A stretch of DNA of 64,000 bases from Hyphomonadaceae bacterium. Lineage in GTDB: Bacteria > Pseudomonadota > Alphaproteobacteria > Caulobacterales > Hyphomonadaceae. The notes beneath the pieces were generated by a model. It searched no databases, was not told the DNA's origin, and saw nothing but the letters and a program-made list of their open reading frames with translations. Positions 17,674-26,906 of the stretch are shown piece after piece (position 1 is the stretch's first letter; each line of letters begins with the position of its first letter). The position numbers were made by a program, and so were the translations under genes. Where the stretch lies: NCBI GenBank assembly GCA_024742355.1, contig JANSYM010000002.1:310001-374000 (forward strand), in the 5' to 3' direction.

Positions 17674-18870
17674 TTACAGGCCCAGGATCATTTTCGTGAT
17701 GATGTTGCGCTGAATTTCGTTCGATCCGCCATAGATCGAGGTCTTGCGGAAATTGAAATAAGTCGGCGCAGAATGGTGCGCATAGTCCGGTCCGATCGGG
17801 AACTCGTTTGAGCCATCTTCCGGGAAGCCGCGATGATCCGGCGCGCCATAGGTGCCGACCGCTTCCAGGGTCAGTTCGGTCAGGCGTTGCTGAATCTCGG
17901 TGCCTTTGACTTTCAGGATCGAGCTTTCCGGTCCAGGGCCCTTGCCCGCAGACTCACGCGCCAGGGTGCGCAGCTCGGTAAACTCAAGCGCCGTCAGGTC
18001 AATCTCGAGCTGGCTGATCTTGCGCGCGAATGTGTCGTCATTGATCAGCGGCTCACCGTCCAGCACTTCGGTCGATGCGATATTGCGCAGACGCTCAATG
18101 CCGCGCTTCGAGCGGGCCACACCGGCAATTCCGGAGCGCTCGTGGGCGAGCAGGAATTTCGCATAGGTCCAGCCCATATTCTCTTCGCCAACGCGGTTCT
18201 CGACCGGCACACGAACGTCGGTCAGCCAGACTTCGTTGACTTCGTGTCCGCCATCAATGGTGATGATCGGGCGAACCTCGATGCCGGGGGTTTTCATGTC
18301 CACCAGAATGAAAGAAATGCCTTCCTGAGGCTTCGCCGCATCCGGGTCGGTCCGGCACAGGAAGAAACCCCAATCGGCGTGCTGCGCCAGCGTGGTCCAG
18401 GTCTTTTGACCGTTGATCACATAATGGTCGCCGTCGCGAACGGCCGTCGTTTTCACACTTGCGAGGTCCGATCCGGCGCCTGGCTCGGAATAGCCCTGGC
18501 ACCACCACTCTTCACCCGACAGGATCTTGGGAAGATAGCGAGCTTTCTGCTCTTCATTGCCAAAGGTGTAGATCACTGGCGCAACCATGGAGACGCCGAA
18601 AGGCAGCGGCATCATCGCGTCGACGCGGGCATTTTCTTCCGACCAGATATAGCGCTGGGTCGAAGTCCAGCCGGTGCCGCCATATTTCTCAGGCCAGGCT
18701 GGGGCTGACCAGCCCTTTTTGCCCAGAACCTTGTGCCAGGCGAGGAATTGGTCGCGAGTCAGATCTTCACGGCTGCCAATGTCCTTCAATTCTTCGGGAT
18801 AATTCTCTTCGATAAAGGCGCGAACCTCTGCGCGAAAGGCGATTTCTTCAGGCGAAAATTCTAGATTCAT
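17674..18870 (-). CDS. Acyl-CoA dehydrogenase (first of a pair)
   Basis: 398 aa. Typical signatures are WCQGYSEPGAGSDLAS and, near the end, RKTSIYGGSNEIQRNII. The larger N-terminal domain is like the chain often paired with a second ACAD. Chain-length preference cannot be read from sequence. Operon leader of the two-gene unit that ends in the hairpin at 16399-16428. Confidence 0.9.
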   Translation of the reverse strand: MNLEFSPEEIAFRAEVRAFIEENYPEELKDIGSREDLTRDQFLAWHKVLGKKGWSAPAWPEKYGGTGWTSTQRYIWSEENARVDAMMPLPFGVSMVAPVIYTFGNEEQKARYLPKILSGEEWWCQGYSEPGAGSDLASVKTTAVRDGDHYVINGQKTWTTLAQHADWGFFLCRTDPDAAKPQEGISFILVDMKTPGIEVRPIITIDGGHEVNEVWLTDVRVPVENRVGEENMGWTYAKFLLAHERSGIAGVARSKRGIERLRNIASTEVLDGEPLINDDTFARKISQLEIDLTALEFTELRTLARESAGKGPGPESSILKVKGTEIQQRLTELTLEAVGTYGAPDHRGFPEDGSNEFPIGPDYAHHSAPTYFNFRKTSIYGGSNEIQRNIITKMILGL

Positions 18871-18993
18871 GACGAGACTTCCCGGGATTTTCTTAGCAAT
18901 ATTTGCTCACTTAGTGCCGCGCGCACGTGCGAAAAGCAAGTTAACGCGAACGTAAACGTCACTTTGTCTCAGATACCGTCGCGGAAGGGAAAT

Positions 18994-19992
18994 TTATTTT
19001 TGCGGCTGACCCAAAAAAGGTGCGCAAGCCGTTCGCAGCAATCCGATCGCCGCCGCCGATCCCATCCCGCCGCCTGTATTGAATTCGAACTCGGCCATGG
19101 GCGTCATGCCCAGACGCTCCAGCGCTGCTTCATGCGCCGGTCGGCGCGTCACATGGGCCGCCCGGACATGGTCAATTCCCTCGGGATTGAGGGCATGAAC
19201 AATCCCGGCGGCAATGGTCGTCGCAAAGCCATCAATCAGAATTGGAATGCCCTGCTGCCGCGCTGCGATGATCGTGCCGACACACGCCGCCAGTTCGCGC
19301 CCGCCAAGACAGCGCAAGGCTTCCAGGGGGTCAGAGAGATGTCCGCGATGTGTCCGTAGAGCCTCGTTGACGATATCCATGCGCTGCTGGTTCATCTCTG
19401 ACGGGACTTGCGGTCCAGGGCGGACCCAATAGTCGGACGAGCCGCCATAAAGTGCACAGGCGACCGCGGCGGCAGCCGTACCGATTCCGGCGCCGACGAC
19501 GCCGAGTGCGATCAGGTCAGGTTCGCCTTCCAGCGCCTCGAACCCATAAGCAATCGTCGCGGCGCACTCTTTCTCAGTCATCGCCGCTTCTTTCGCGATG
19601 TTCTTGGTCGGCTTGTCCAATGCCAGCTCGAACACCCGGATATTGGCCTCCACTTGTGTGGAGATGGCCGAGAGCGGCGCGCGGCCCTCTCTCAGAGCGT
19701 CAACTTTTTCGCGGGTGCTGTCGATCGAGGACAAGGTCACGCCATTTTGCGAAATTCCGTGCGACCCCGCAAAGATTGCGAGTGTCGGCTTTTCGAGGCG
19801 CGGTGGATATCGGCGCTGCCATCCGGACAGCCAGGCGGCGCCATCGCCGAGTCGGCCAAAATCGCCTTCCCGGCCCATGCCGAGCAGTGCGTCGTAGACT
19901 TTTTGAGATGCGTCCGCATCGAAGGCGCTTGGGCGCAAGGCGAGCTCGCGCACATCATCGAACGGACCTGTTGTACTATCGGCTTCTGACAC
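18994..19992 (-). CDS. cobT: Nicotinate-nucleotide-dimethylbenzimidazole phosphoribosyltransferase
   Basis: 332 aa, near normal length. It makes alpha-ribazole phosphate for the lower ligand of cobalamin. The motif FAGSHGISQNGV (family FAGDHGV), the Gly-rich VVGAGIGTAAAAVACALYGG and the C-terminal GGGMGSAAA are present. No cobalamin riboswitch is visible in the 127 bases upstream. No other cobalamin gene is adjacent. Confidence 0.93.
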   Translation of the reverse strand: MSEADSTTGPFDDVRELALRPSAFDADASQKVYDALLGMGREGDFGRLGDGAAWLSGWQRRYPPRLEKPTLAIFAGSHGISQNGVTLSSIDSTREKVDALREGRAPLSAISTQVEANIRVFELALDKPTKNIAKEAAMTEKECAATIAYGFEALEGEPDLIALGVVGAGIGTAAAAVACALYGGSSDYWVRPGPQVPSEMNQQRMDIVNEALRTHRGHLSDPLEALRCLGGRELAACVGTIIAARQQGIPILIDGFATTIAAGIVHALNPEGIDHVRAAHVTRRPAHEAALERLGMTPMAEFEFNTGGGMGSAAAIGLLRTACAPFLGQPQK

Positions 19993-20119
19993 GGTGATTC
20001 CCTGGTGGCCTCCGGCGCGTAAAACGCCCTCATTTCAACGCCCAAGTCAATTCTGGATTTGGTAATTTGATAAATCTGTCGCAAGTATATTTTGAGAGTT
20101 ATCGTTTAAGGGTTTTGGC

Positions 20120-20326
20120 ATGACACGTCCGAACATTGAAAGCCCCTGTATCAAAGTCTGCGCCGTCGACGGCCAGACCGGCCTGTGCCTCGGCTGCGGA
20201 CGCAGCCTGAAGGAGATTGGCGGCTGGATGCAATTCGATGATGCCGGACGCCGGGACGTGATGGATCAATTGCCCGAACGCCTGGAACACTTGCGGGCGA
20301 TCGGCAAACTCGGGGCAACGGCATGA
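20120..20326 (+). CDS. DUF1289 small cysteine protein
   Basis: 68 aa, matching the DUF1289 pattern SPCIKVCAVDGQTGLCLGCGRS with four regularly spaced cysteines, probably a metal site. The function of the family is not established. Its stop overlaps the next start (ATGA), so it is coupled to the aspartic protease gene. Confidence 0.85.
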   Translation: MTRPNIESPCIKVCAVDGQTGLCLGCGRSLKEIGGWMQFDDAGRRDVMDQLPERLEHLRAIGKLGATA

Positions 20327-20868
20327 AGACGTCTCATATCATCACGACATTTCTTTTGGCGGCTGGCGTTTCGGCGGTCATTGGCTTGTATCTCGACCCC
20401 AAGCTCGAAGCTGAACCGGCAACAGAGGCAGCGGCGCCCGCTGCGGCAGCGCCAAGTGTCGCCTCCCTGGCCGTGGAAGAGCCCACGACCTCAATCCGAC
20501 GCAAGGCGACGATCTACAACCGCGCGGACGGCCATTACTGGACACGCGCGCTGGTCAACAAGAAGTCCAGTGTCGAGTTCATGGTCGATACCGGCGCCAG
20601 CGTCGTTGCGCTGACCTATAAGGACGCCCAGAAAATGGGACTCCGCCCTGACCAGCTCGATTATCGCTGGGAGATTCGCACCGCGGGTGGCAAGACCATG
20701 GGCGCGAGCGTCCTGGTCGACACGATTCAGATCGGACAGGTCAAAGTTAAAAATGTCGAGGCGATGGTTCTGCGCAATGACCTCGAACAGTCCCTGCTCG
20801 GCATGAGTTTCCTGCGCGAACTATATTCCTATGAGTTTCGCGGCGAGCGGCTGATCATCCAACAATAG
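20323..20868 (+). CDS. Retropepsin-like aspartic protease, membrane anchored
   Basis: 181 aa. One N-terminal transmembrane helix (about 5-22), an Ala/Pro/Glu linker, then a single-lobe pepsin-like domain of the TIGR02281/clan AA type with the active-site motif FMVDTGASVVALT and a later LLGMSFL. Single-lobe members work as dimers. Substrate unknown. The last 14 bases overlap the convergent TSUP gene. Confidence 0.87.
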   Translation: MKTSHIITTFLLAAGVSAVIGLYLDPKLEAEPATEAAAPAAAAPSVASLAVEEPTTSIRRKATIYNRADGHYWTRALVNKKSSVEFMVDTGASVVALTYKDAQKMGLRPDQLDYRWEIRTAGGKTMGASVLVDTIQIGQVKVKNVEAMVLRNDLEQSLLGMSFLRELYSYEFRGERLIIQQ

Positions 20869-21679
20869 TGTCGTACAGCATCTTGGTCGCGACAATGGCG
20901 AGCAGGATGGCGAACAGGCGCTTGAGCAATTGCGCATCAAGCTTGTGGGCCAGGCGTGCGCCGACGGGTGCCATGGTGACCGTGAACACTGAAATCAGCG
21001 CAAAGGCGGCGATATTGACGTAGCCGAGCGAGAATGGCGGGCGCCCCTCAAGGCCCCAGCCAGTATAAATAGCGGTGATTGCACTGGGCAGGCCGATGGC
21101 GATGCCAAATCCGGCCGCCGTCGCCACGGCCTGGTGAATGGCACGGCCATAAATGGTCATCAGACTGACCCCAAACGTCCCGCCGCCAATCCCCATCAGG
21201 GCTGACAGGACGCCAATGCCGGTTCCGAACCCGGCGCGGCCCGGCCCGGTCGGCATGTCCTCGGCCAGGCGCCAGCCCGGGCGGCCAAAGAAAAGCTGCG
21301 CCGCGAGCAGATAAGCCATGGCGCCGAAAAAGGCCTTCAGAGCCGCCGCTGACATCAGGCCGGCGACCAGTTGCCCGCCCAGCGCGCCAATGATGATCCA
21401 CGGCGCCCAGGTGCGGATGATCTGCCAGTCGACGGCGCCGCGTTTATTGTGGGCCATGACCGAACGGGCTGAGGTCAGGATGATCGTTGCCAGAGAGGTG
21501 GCGATCGCGACATGGCTGGCTGTACCGGAAAAGCCGAGGCTTTCGAACAGGATGATCAGCACCGGTACAATAATGGCCCCGCCGCCGATTCCGAAGAGTC
21601 CGGCTGCGAGGCCACTGACCAGTCCACACCCGGCCAGGGCGAGAATCAGGGTGCCGTATTGTGCGAGAAAATCAGCCAT
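20855..21679 (-). CDS. TSUP (TauE/SafE) family permease
   Basis: 274 aa with about eight hydrophobic helices and the family glycine-rich loops GLFGIGGGAIIVPVL and MGIGGGTFGVSLM. Members move sulfite, sulfonates or other organic anions across the inner membrane; the substrate here is not known. The C terminus overlaps the convergent protease gene. Confidence 0.9.
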   Translation of the reverse strand: MADFLAQYGTLILALAGCGLVSGLAAGLFGIGGGAIIVPVLIILFESLGFSGTASHVAIATSLATIILTSARSVMAHNKRGAVDWQIIRTWAPWIIIGALGGQLVAGLMSAAALKAFFGAMAYLLAAQLFFGRPGWRLAEDMPTGPGRAGFGTGIGVLSALMGIGGGTFGVSLMTIYGRAIHQAVATAAGFGIAIGLPSAITAIYTGWGLEGRPPFSLGYVNIAAFALISVFTVTMAPVGARLAHKLDAQLLKRLFAILLAIVATKMLYDTIVG

Positions 21680-21718
21680 GCGCGTTCGCCTAGTCCAAAC
21701 GCAGCGGTGAGGGAAGCC

Positions 21719-22267
21719 TTAGCCGAATTGGGCGATGACATCTTCGATGCTGGCGCCCGGACGCCCGAGAATCGCGGCGACTTGCGCGCGTTGCTCGATG
21801 GCCAGCCAGATTCCGGCAACTTCGAGATCGACCACTGACCATTCGCCGCGGCGCTCAATCACGCGCCAGCGAATCTTCATCTCGCCTTCGTCACGGCGGA
21901 CTTGAGTCGTAATGATGCTGTCACGCGCATTTCGCGCCTGTGAGGCGACGACGTTTACTTCAACACCTGAGAATTGATGCGCATTGGCTTCGATCTGGCG
22001 CCGCAGATAATCTTCGAACGCGTTGATAAAGCGAGCTTTTTCCGCCGGTGCGAGCGAGCGGCCATAACGGCCGAGCGTAAAGCTCGCAATCGCGGTCGTA
22101 TCGATGTGAGACAGAACGGCGTCCGCAACGCGGGTATTCTCGCTCTCGGCAATGTCGGTTGCCGCTGAGCTGACCAGCGCTTCGGCGCTGTTGAAATCAT
22201 TGCTGCCAGCGGTCGCGAGGGGCGCCGTTGCCAGGAGTGCTGTTGATAATATCAGTGCCTTCAACAT
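21719..22267 (-). CDS. MlaC/Ttg2D-type periplasmic phospholipid-binding protein
   Basis: 182 aa. Signal peptide MLKALILSTALLATAPLATA is followed by the Tol-Tgt2/MlaC domain: DTTAIASFTLGRYGRSLAPAEK, then a beta-rich half that includes KIRWRVIERRGEWSVVDLE. MlaC shuttles phospholipid between the outer membrane and the MlaFEDB complex. The rest of an mla operon is not adjacent, although an MlaD-like gene is at 29252-29749. Confidence 0.82.
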   Translation of the reverse strand: MLKALILSTALLATAPLATAGSNDFNSAEALVSSAATDIAESENTRVADAVLSHIDTTAIASFTLGRYGRSLAPAEKARFINAFEDYLRRQIEANAHQFSGVEVNVVASQARNARDSIITTQVRRDEGEMKIRWRVIERRGEWSVVDLEVAGIWLAIEQRAQVAAILGRPGASIEDVIAQFG

Positions 22268-22520
22268 GGGAGGATCCTTGCATTTCTCACGCCACTTCGG
22301 GCGCTTCGGATCTCATTTGGGGACGCAATTGTGCACGAACTAGGGCACGAAACGACATAGGGGGTATGCGGATCGCGTATGGTTGTTTTCGGGCAACACT
22401 TTACACGCAGATGCGTGACAAGCGGCGCAGAGATGGCGCTGGGGATGGCAGAAATGCCGCCGAAACGCGTCTGAAACGAGCTGAACCGATGCGACGTGCG
22501 GCGTGTTTTTGATCGCAGTC

Positions 22521-22721
22521 TCAGCCGCCGCCGACGAACTGAACCACTTCCAACCGGTCACCATCTTGTAGCAACGTCTCAGCGTGCTCCGCTTTCGGGA
22601 CGATTTCCAGGTTCCGTTCGATGGCAATTCCGCGCGGATCTTCGGTCATCGACAGGACCAGCGCCTCGACGGTCGTGCCGTCGGCAATTTCCTGGCCTTC
22701 GCCGTTCAAGAATATCCGCAT
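22521..22721 (-). CDS. thiS: ThiS-like sulfur carrier protein
   Basis: 66 aa beta-grasp protein ending in Gly-Gly-Gly (VVQFVGGG). The carboxyl glycine of ThiS is thiocarboxylated and gives sulfur for the thiazole of thiamine. The start at 22721 is chosen because AAGGAG lies about 8 bases upstream and it starts at the conserved MRIFLNGE. No thiG or thiF is adjacent here; it is divergent from aroQ. Confidence 0.82.
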   Translation of the reverse strand: MRIFLNGEGQEIADGTTVEALVLSMTEDPRGIAIERNLEIVPKAEHAETLLQDGDRLEVVQFVGGG

Positions 22722-22788
22722 CAGACCGGCTCCTTCTGCATAGTTTAGGCTTGCCAAGCTTTCCGTTCCGCCGCAAGAGCGTGTGACC

Positions 22789-23217
22789 ATGACGCAACAG
22801 ATATTTGTTCTCAATGGACCGAATCTCAACCTGCTCGGAACACGCGAGCCGGAAATCTATGGCGCCGACACGCTGGACGATATCGAACAGCGCATGCGCG
22901 CCGCCGCGCCAGACGCCGAAATCACCTTTCGCCAGACCAATTCGGAAGGCGATCTGGTCGACTGGGTTCAGGAAGCGTCGAAGAAAGCCGACCATCTGAT
23001 CATCAATGCCGGCGCCTACACCCATACATCTGTCGCTCTGCATGATGCCCTGCGCGCCTGTAATGCCGAGATCATCGAGGTACATCTCTCGAATCCCGCG
23101 GCGCGCGAAGCGTTTCGCACGACAAATTATGTTGCCCCTTGTGCCAGTGCCAGCATTGCAGGTTTTGGCGCGTCCGGTTATTTGATGGCCTTAACTGCCA
23201 TCCTCCAAAAGACATAA
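22789..23217 (+). CDS. aroQ: Type II 3-dehydroquinate dehydratase
   Basis: 142 aa. Shikimate pathway step 3. The N-terminal [20 protein letters not shown] is the type II signature with the active-site Arg and Tyr, and [14 protein letters not shown] and [13 protein letters not shown] carry further catalytic and binding residues. A GTG at 22783 is an alternative start. Placed directly before accBC, a common order in this class. Confidence 0.96.
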   Translation: MTQQIFVLNGPNLNLLGTREPEIYGADTLDDIEQRMRAAAPDAEITFRQTNSEGDLVDWVQEASKKADHLIINAGAYTHTSVALHDALRACNAEIIEVHLSNPAAREAFRTTNYVAPCASASIAGFGASGYLMALTAILQKT

Positions 23218-23238
23218 AGACTGAGGAGCCCGTCCCCA

Positions 23239-23721
23239 ATGTCCACAAGCAAGTCAAAACTCGATGCCGGCCTCGTCCGCGAACTCGCGGCGATCCTGCG
23301 CGAAGCCGATCTCGGCGAGGTAGAAATCGAGCATGATGGTCTGCGCATCCGCGTCAGCAAGGCCACCTCGATGGCGCCGACTGCGCCCGCGGTTGTGCAT
23401 GCCCCGGTTGCCGCAGCCCCTGCGCCTGCTGCTGCCCCGGCCGCCGCGCCGGCCGCCCCCGCCGCGGCCCCTGCCGCCGCAGCGCCAGCCAACGCGATTA
23501 CCAGCCCGATGGTTGGCACCGTCTACATGTCGCCAGAGCCCGGCGCCAAGGTCTTTGTCAGCGTTGGTGACAAGGTCAAGAAGGGCGACACGCTGATGCT
23601 GATCGAAGCGATGAAGACCTTCAATCCGGTCCTCGCCGAAGCGGCTGGCACGGTGAAAGAAATTCTCGTCGACGACGCCCAGCCTGTCGAGTTTGGCGAG
23701 CCATTGATCGTGGTCGAATAA
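23239..23721 (+). CDS. accB: Acetyl-CoA carboxylase biotin carboxyl carrier protein
   Basis: 160 aa. The N-terminal domain (about 1-55) is joined by an Ala/Pro linker (about 52-90) to the biotinyl domain. The biotin-accepting lysine is in EAMKTFNPV. It carries carboxybiotin between AccC and AccAD for malonyl-CoA synthesis. AGGAG lies upstream of the ATG. Followed by accC after 12 bases. Confidence 0.96.
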   Translation: MSTSKSKLDAGLVRELAAILREADLGEVEIEHDGLRIRVSKATSMAPTAPAVVHAPVAAAPAPAAAPAAAPAAPAAAPAAAAPANAITSPMVGTVYMSPEPGAKVFVSVGDKVKKGDTLMLIEAMKTFNPVLAEAAGTVKEILVDDAQPVEFGEPLIVVE

Positions 23722-23733
23722 GGACACGAAACG

Positions 23734-25074
23734 ATGATTGAAAAAGTCCTCATCGCCAATCGCGGTGAAATCGCCCTGCGCATCCACCGGGCGTGCAAGG
23801 AAATGGGCATCGCCACGGTCGCGGTCCATTCCGAAGCCGACCGTGACGCCATGGCTGTGCGTCTCGCGGATGAAAGCGTCTGCATCGGCCCGGCGCCGAG
23901 CTCAGAGAGCTATCTGAAAAAGTCGCAGATCATCGCGGCGGCCGAGATTACCGGCGCCGACGCGATCCACCCCGGCTATGGCTTCCTGTCAGAGAATGCG
24001 CAATTTGCCGAAATGGTCGAAGCCCATGACTTGATCTTTATCGGGCCGACGGCCGAGCATATCCGCAATATGGGTGACAAGATCACCGCCAAACAGACCA
24101 TGATCGATGCCGGCGTGCCCGTCGTGCCTGGCTCCGAGGGCGGTGTGTCCTCGATCAGCGAAGGCAAGAAGGTGGCCAAGAAGATCGGCTATCCGGTCCT
24201 CGTCAAAGCTGCCTCTGGCGGCGGTGGCCGCGGCATGCGCGTCGCCGAGACCGAGAAGGATCTCGACTCAGCCATCAAGTCAGCCAAGACCGAAGCGAAA
24301 GCGGCCTTCGGCGATGATGCGGTCTATCTCGAGAAATATCTCGGCAAGCCGCGCCATATCGAAATCCAGCTGATTGCCGACACACATGGCAATGTCTGCC
24401 ATCTCTGGGAACGTGATTGCTCGCTGCAGCGCCGCCACCAGAAAGTGTTCGAGGAAGCCCCTTCCCCGGCCCTCAACCAGGCTCAGCGCGAAGAGATCGG
24501 TACGATCGTCGCCAAGGCGGTCAAGAAGATGGGCTATCGCGGCGCCGGCACGATGGAATTCCTCTATGAGGACGGCAATTTCTACTTCATCGAGATGAAT
24601 ACCCGCATCCAGGTCGAGCATCCGGTCACCGAAATGATCACCGGCATCGACCTGATCCGCGAACAGATCCGCGTCGCTGACGGCAAGAAACTGTCTTTCA
24701 CCCAGGAAGACGTTTTGCTGGTCGGCCACGCCATCGAATGCCGGATCAATGCCGAGCATCACGAGACCTTCGTACCCTCGCCTGGCAAGATCACCGATTT
24801 CCACGCCCCGGGTGGCCCCGATGTGCGCCTCGATAGCGCCGTCTATGCCGGCTATTCCATCCCGCCACATTATGACAGCATGATTGCCAAGCTGATCGTG
24901 CATGGCCGCACCCGCAATGAGTGCATCATGCGCCTGCGCCGCGCGCTCGACGAAATGGTCGTCGGCGGCGTCGAAACCACCCTGCCCCTGCACAGCCGCC
25001 TGGTCGAAGCCCAGGACGTGATTGACGGCAATTACGACATCCACTGGCTGGAGCGTTTCCTGGGACTGAAATAG
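23734..25074 (+). CDS. accC: Biotin carboxylase subunit of acetyl-CoA carboxylase
   Basis: 446 aa, standard length. ATP-grasp enzyme that carboxylates biotin on AccB. Visible signatures are the N-terminal [12 protein letters not shown], the glycine-rich ATP loop [12 protein letters not shown], and [14 protein letters not shown]. Operon end is marked by the hairpin at 25109-25134. Confidence 0.97.
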   Translation: MIEKVLIANRGEIALRIHRACKEMGIATVAVHSEADRDAMAVRLADESVCIGPAPSSESYLKKSQIIAAAEITGADAIHPGYGFLSENAQFAEMVEAHDLIFIGPTAEHIRNMGDKITAKQTMIDAGVPVVPGSEGGVSSISEGKKVAKKIGYPVLVKAASGGGGRGMRVAETEKDLDSAIKSAKTEAKAAFGDDAVYLEKYLGKPRHIEIQLIADTHGNVCHLWERDCSLQRRHQKVFEEAPSPALNQAQREEIGTIVAKAVKKMGYRGAGTMEFLYEDGNFYFIEMNTRIQVEHPVTEMITGIDLIREQIRVADGKKLSFTQEDVLLVGHAIECRINAEHHETFVPSPGKITDFHAPGGPDVRLDSAVYAGYSIPPHYDSMIAKLIVHGRTRNECIMRLRRALDEMVVGGVETTLPLHSRLVEAQDVIDGNYDIHWLERFLGLK

Positions 25075-25108
25075 GCGAGCGCCTGGACGCATGGAATTGA
25101 ACGGGAAG

Positions 25109-25140
25109 CCCCGGGATCAGCGATGATCTCGGGGTTTCTT
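25109..25140 (+). terminator. Rho-independent terminator after accC
   Basis: An 11-bp stem (25109-25119 with 25124-25134, one G-U pair), a 4-base loop, then TTTCTT. It lies 35 bases after the accC stop. Confidence 0.85.
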
Positions 25141-25219
25141 CTGCGGAATGGAGTGGCGAGGGCGGCGTGCTGACCTGGTGGGTTTGCTATGTCGGGTTTC
25201 GGCGTCGGAGGGGAAGTAA

Positions 25220-25855
25220 TTATGCTAACGCCTCATATTCCCAAAATTCCTCATCTCCCCTTGTCTGTGAAATCACTTCGGCGAGCATCAGAGATACGTC
25301 GACACCCAGCTCTTTATGTAACCATAACGAAGCATGGCACTGAACATATTGGAGGATACTCCTTGCAAGGTATTTAGCGTCACTCCACTGCTCCTCGTGG
25401 TCCCAGCAGTAGATCGAGCCGTCATCTAGGTTAAGCAGCAGCCAATATGGATCACCGTTTGCAATGAAGAGCCACCCATTAGGTCGCGCCGGCAATTCTG
25501 GCGGAGGATCAATCAGTCCCCATCCAATCGGTCGGTCGTCCCACCAAGGCTCGTGAACATTTCGTTTTTGTAGACCGGAGTGAAATTTGCCATCGGATCC
25601 TTTGACAAACTCCGTCTGACCAATTTGCAGCGCATCAAAACAATATTGCTGAACAGCGGATAGAAATGTGCTCGGAAACTCGCAACGCAATTTGTCTTCG
25701 AGTTCTTCAACGAATACGGCTGACCACCCCGTGGACGCAAAAGTTCCCGAACTTACAGGCTGCTCTCCAGATCGAATAGCGATCTGTTCGAGACTCGCAT
25801 TTTGTTCACGCAAAATTCTTTGCAGATCCTGAAACTCGATCAGATCAATGCTCAT
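25220..25855 (-). CDS. SUKH (SMI1/KNR4) superfamily protein
   Basis: 211 aa from the ATG at 25855, which has GGGAG 10 bases upstream. The centre and C-terminal half match the SMI1/KNR4 fold: LEDKLRCEFPSTFLSAVQQY, then LFIANGDPYWLLLNLDDGS and IYCWDHE. SUKH proteins are often immunity proteins against contact-dependent or polymorphic toxins (family knowledge). The base composition is visibly richer in A/T than the flanks, suggesting transfer. It sits 83 bases downstream of a second SUKH gene, with no toxin nearby. Confidence 0.75.
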   Translation of the reverse strand: MSIDLIEFQDLQRILREQNASLEQIAIRSGEQPVSSGTFASTGWSAVFVEELEDKLRCEFPSTFLSAVQQYCFDALQIGQTEFVKGSDGKFHSGLQKRNVHEPWWDDRPIGWGLIDPPPELPARPNGWLFIANGDPYWLLLNLDDGSIYCWDHEEQWSDAKYLARSILQYVQCHASLWLHKELGVDVSLMLAEVISQTRGDEEFWEYEALA

Positions 25856-25938
25856 AAAGTCGTATCTCCCTGCGTACAGCGTACCCAGCCAATCGGATTT
25901 CGAACACCTGGTTTCGGCGCCAAAGCACACAGTATAAG

Positions 25939-26382
25939 CTAAAGAAAATCATCTGATTCAACCATGATGTATTCGAACAGATCAGGAGCTTTGGTCGATA
26001 ATACCTCTTTGTAAGCGACGTCCCACACTTTGACTTCTTCGGTTCGAAGATCGATGCAATGAAATTCATCGCCCTCATTGCTCAACAGAACAAAGAACTC
26101 CTTTGGAACTGAAACCAACGAGCGCTCGTTGGCAGTAAACCATACGCCGTCAGGAACAGTACTTGCACCGAACTCGTCGTTACCGATCATACCATAATAT
26201 TCGAGCGGCCCGACTGACATATGTCCCCATTCCTTGAGGTAGAAACGAAGCGATGGTGGAAACTTAGTGCCTAGGAATTCTTCTGCTTTCTCTATCAGTT
26301 GATCAGTAACGCCAATTCCAACATGGAACGAGCTGGAATGCTGCGCGACTAACATTTTGAGTTTCTGAAAGTTGTCCAACAT
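25939..26382 (-). CDS. SUKH (SMI1/KNR4) superfamily protein
   Basis: 147 aa, a typical stand-alone SUKH length. The signature is clear: TDQLIEKAEEFLGTKFPPSL then RFYLKEWGHMSVGPLEYYGM, followed by a Trp-containing strand and DEFHCIDLRTEEVKVWD. Likely an immunity-type or orphan SUKH protein. AT-rich relative to the rest of the window; the pair appears to be one small cassette. Confidence 0.83.
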   Translation of the reverse strand: MLDNFQKLKMLVAQHSSSFHVGIGVTDQLIEKAEEFLGTKFPPSLRFYLKEWGHMSVGPLEYYGMIGNDEFGASTVPDGVWFTANERSLVSVPKEFFVLLSNEGDEFHCIDLRTEEVKVWDVAYKEVLSTKAPDLFEYIMVESDDFL

Positions 26383-26510
26383 CCGTCACAGTTCCGCGCT
26401 GCCAGTAGTTATTCGCAGACTATGTCAGATGCATTGGCACACAAACAAGTTCTAAGTTTACTCAATGTCCGCTCTTGACCCAAAGCAGATCCATCTTTGC
26501 AGCCTCGCGC

Positions 26511-26661
26511 TCCCCACGGAGTATTCCGTGGGGTCCAGCAAGAGATATTGCGGCTCGGATCGAGAGAGGAGCGTTCGCTCCCGCACATGGAGGCGCGTGA
26601 ACGTGATGGACTACCCGATCAAGTCGGGTAGAACATGCCCAGACAGGGCTGGGCAGAGCGC
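26511..26661. repeat. Diverged copy of a three-hairpin intergenic repeat
   Basis: It has the same order of parts as the two 140-bp repeats at 38531 and 39054: CCCACGG...CCGTGGG, then GAGCG...CGCTC, then TGCCCAGAC...GCTGGGCAGAGCG. Similarity outside the stems is low, so it is an older or different subgroup. Confidence 0.55.
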
Positions 26662-26690
26662 CTGACGGCAAGAATGATGATACGCCGACT

Positions 26691-26764
26691 GTCCCGGACT
26701 TGATCCGGGATCTCGTGCGCGGGAGACCGGAAGCGTTGCCGGAGGTCCCGGGTCGAGCCCGGGA
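26691..26764. repeat. Two G/C-rich palindromes of the extragenic type
   Basis: CCCGGACTTGATCCGGG at 26693-26709 and TCCCGGGTCGAGCCCGGGA at 26746-26764. Both are near perfect inverted repeats. Such units are scattered in many alphaproteobacterial intergenic regions. They are separated by a shorter inverted motif. Confidence 0.6.
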
Positions 26765-26906
26765 TGAGCGGGTTTCCCGTTGAGCCTCATCCTGGGCGAA
26801 GCCTGTCCTCGCCAACCAGACGGACATTGACGACACAGGGATTTACCTCTGAACTATTCCCACGCGCGTGACGAAACCTGTTCCCGCGCAGATGAGAGGG
26901 TGCGAA

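Larger units (their letters stand above)
26383..26906. other. Gene-poor stretch with repeats
   Basis: 524 bases between the SUKH pair and the PqqB-like gene. It holds a diverged copy of a hairpin-rich repeat (26511-26661) and two strong palindromes (26691-26764). No convincing coding frame: the open frames here run through the hairpins and show no family likeness. No tRNA. Confidence 0.6.

Noticed and set aside
19993-20119. Cobalamin riboswitch upstream of cobT
   Set aside because: The spacer has no B12-box-like sequence and is too short for the full fold.
26746-26764. tRNA T-arm-like GGTCGAG segment
   Set aside because: It is part of a perfect G/C palindrome, with no acceptor stem or anticodon arm around it.
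26462-26836. Open frame on the minus strand in the repeat region
   Set aside because: It runs through hairpins and palindromes, has no ribosome site and no family likeness.
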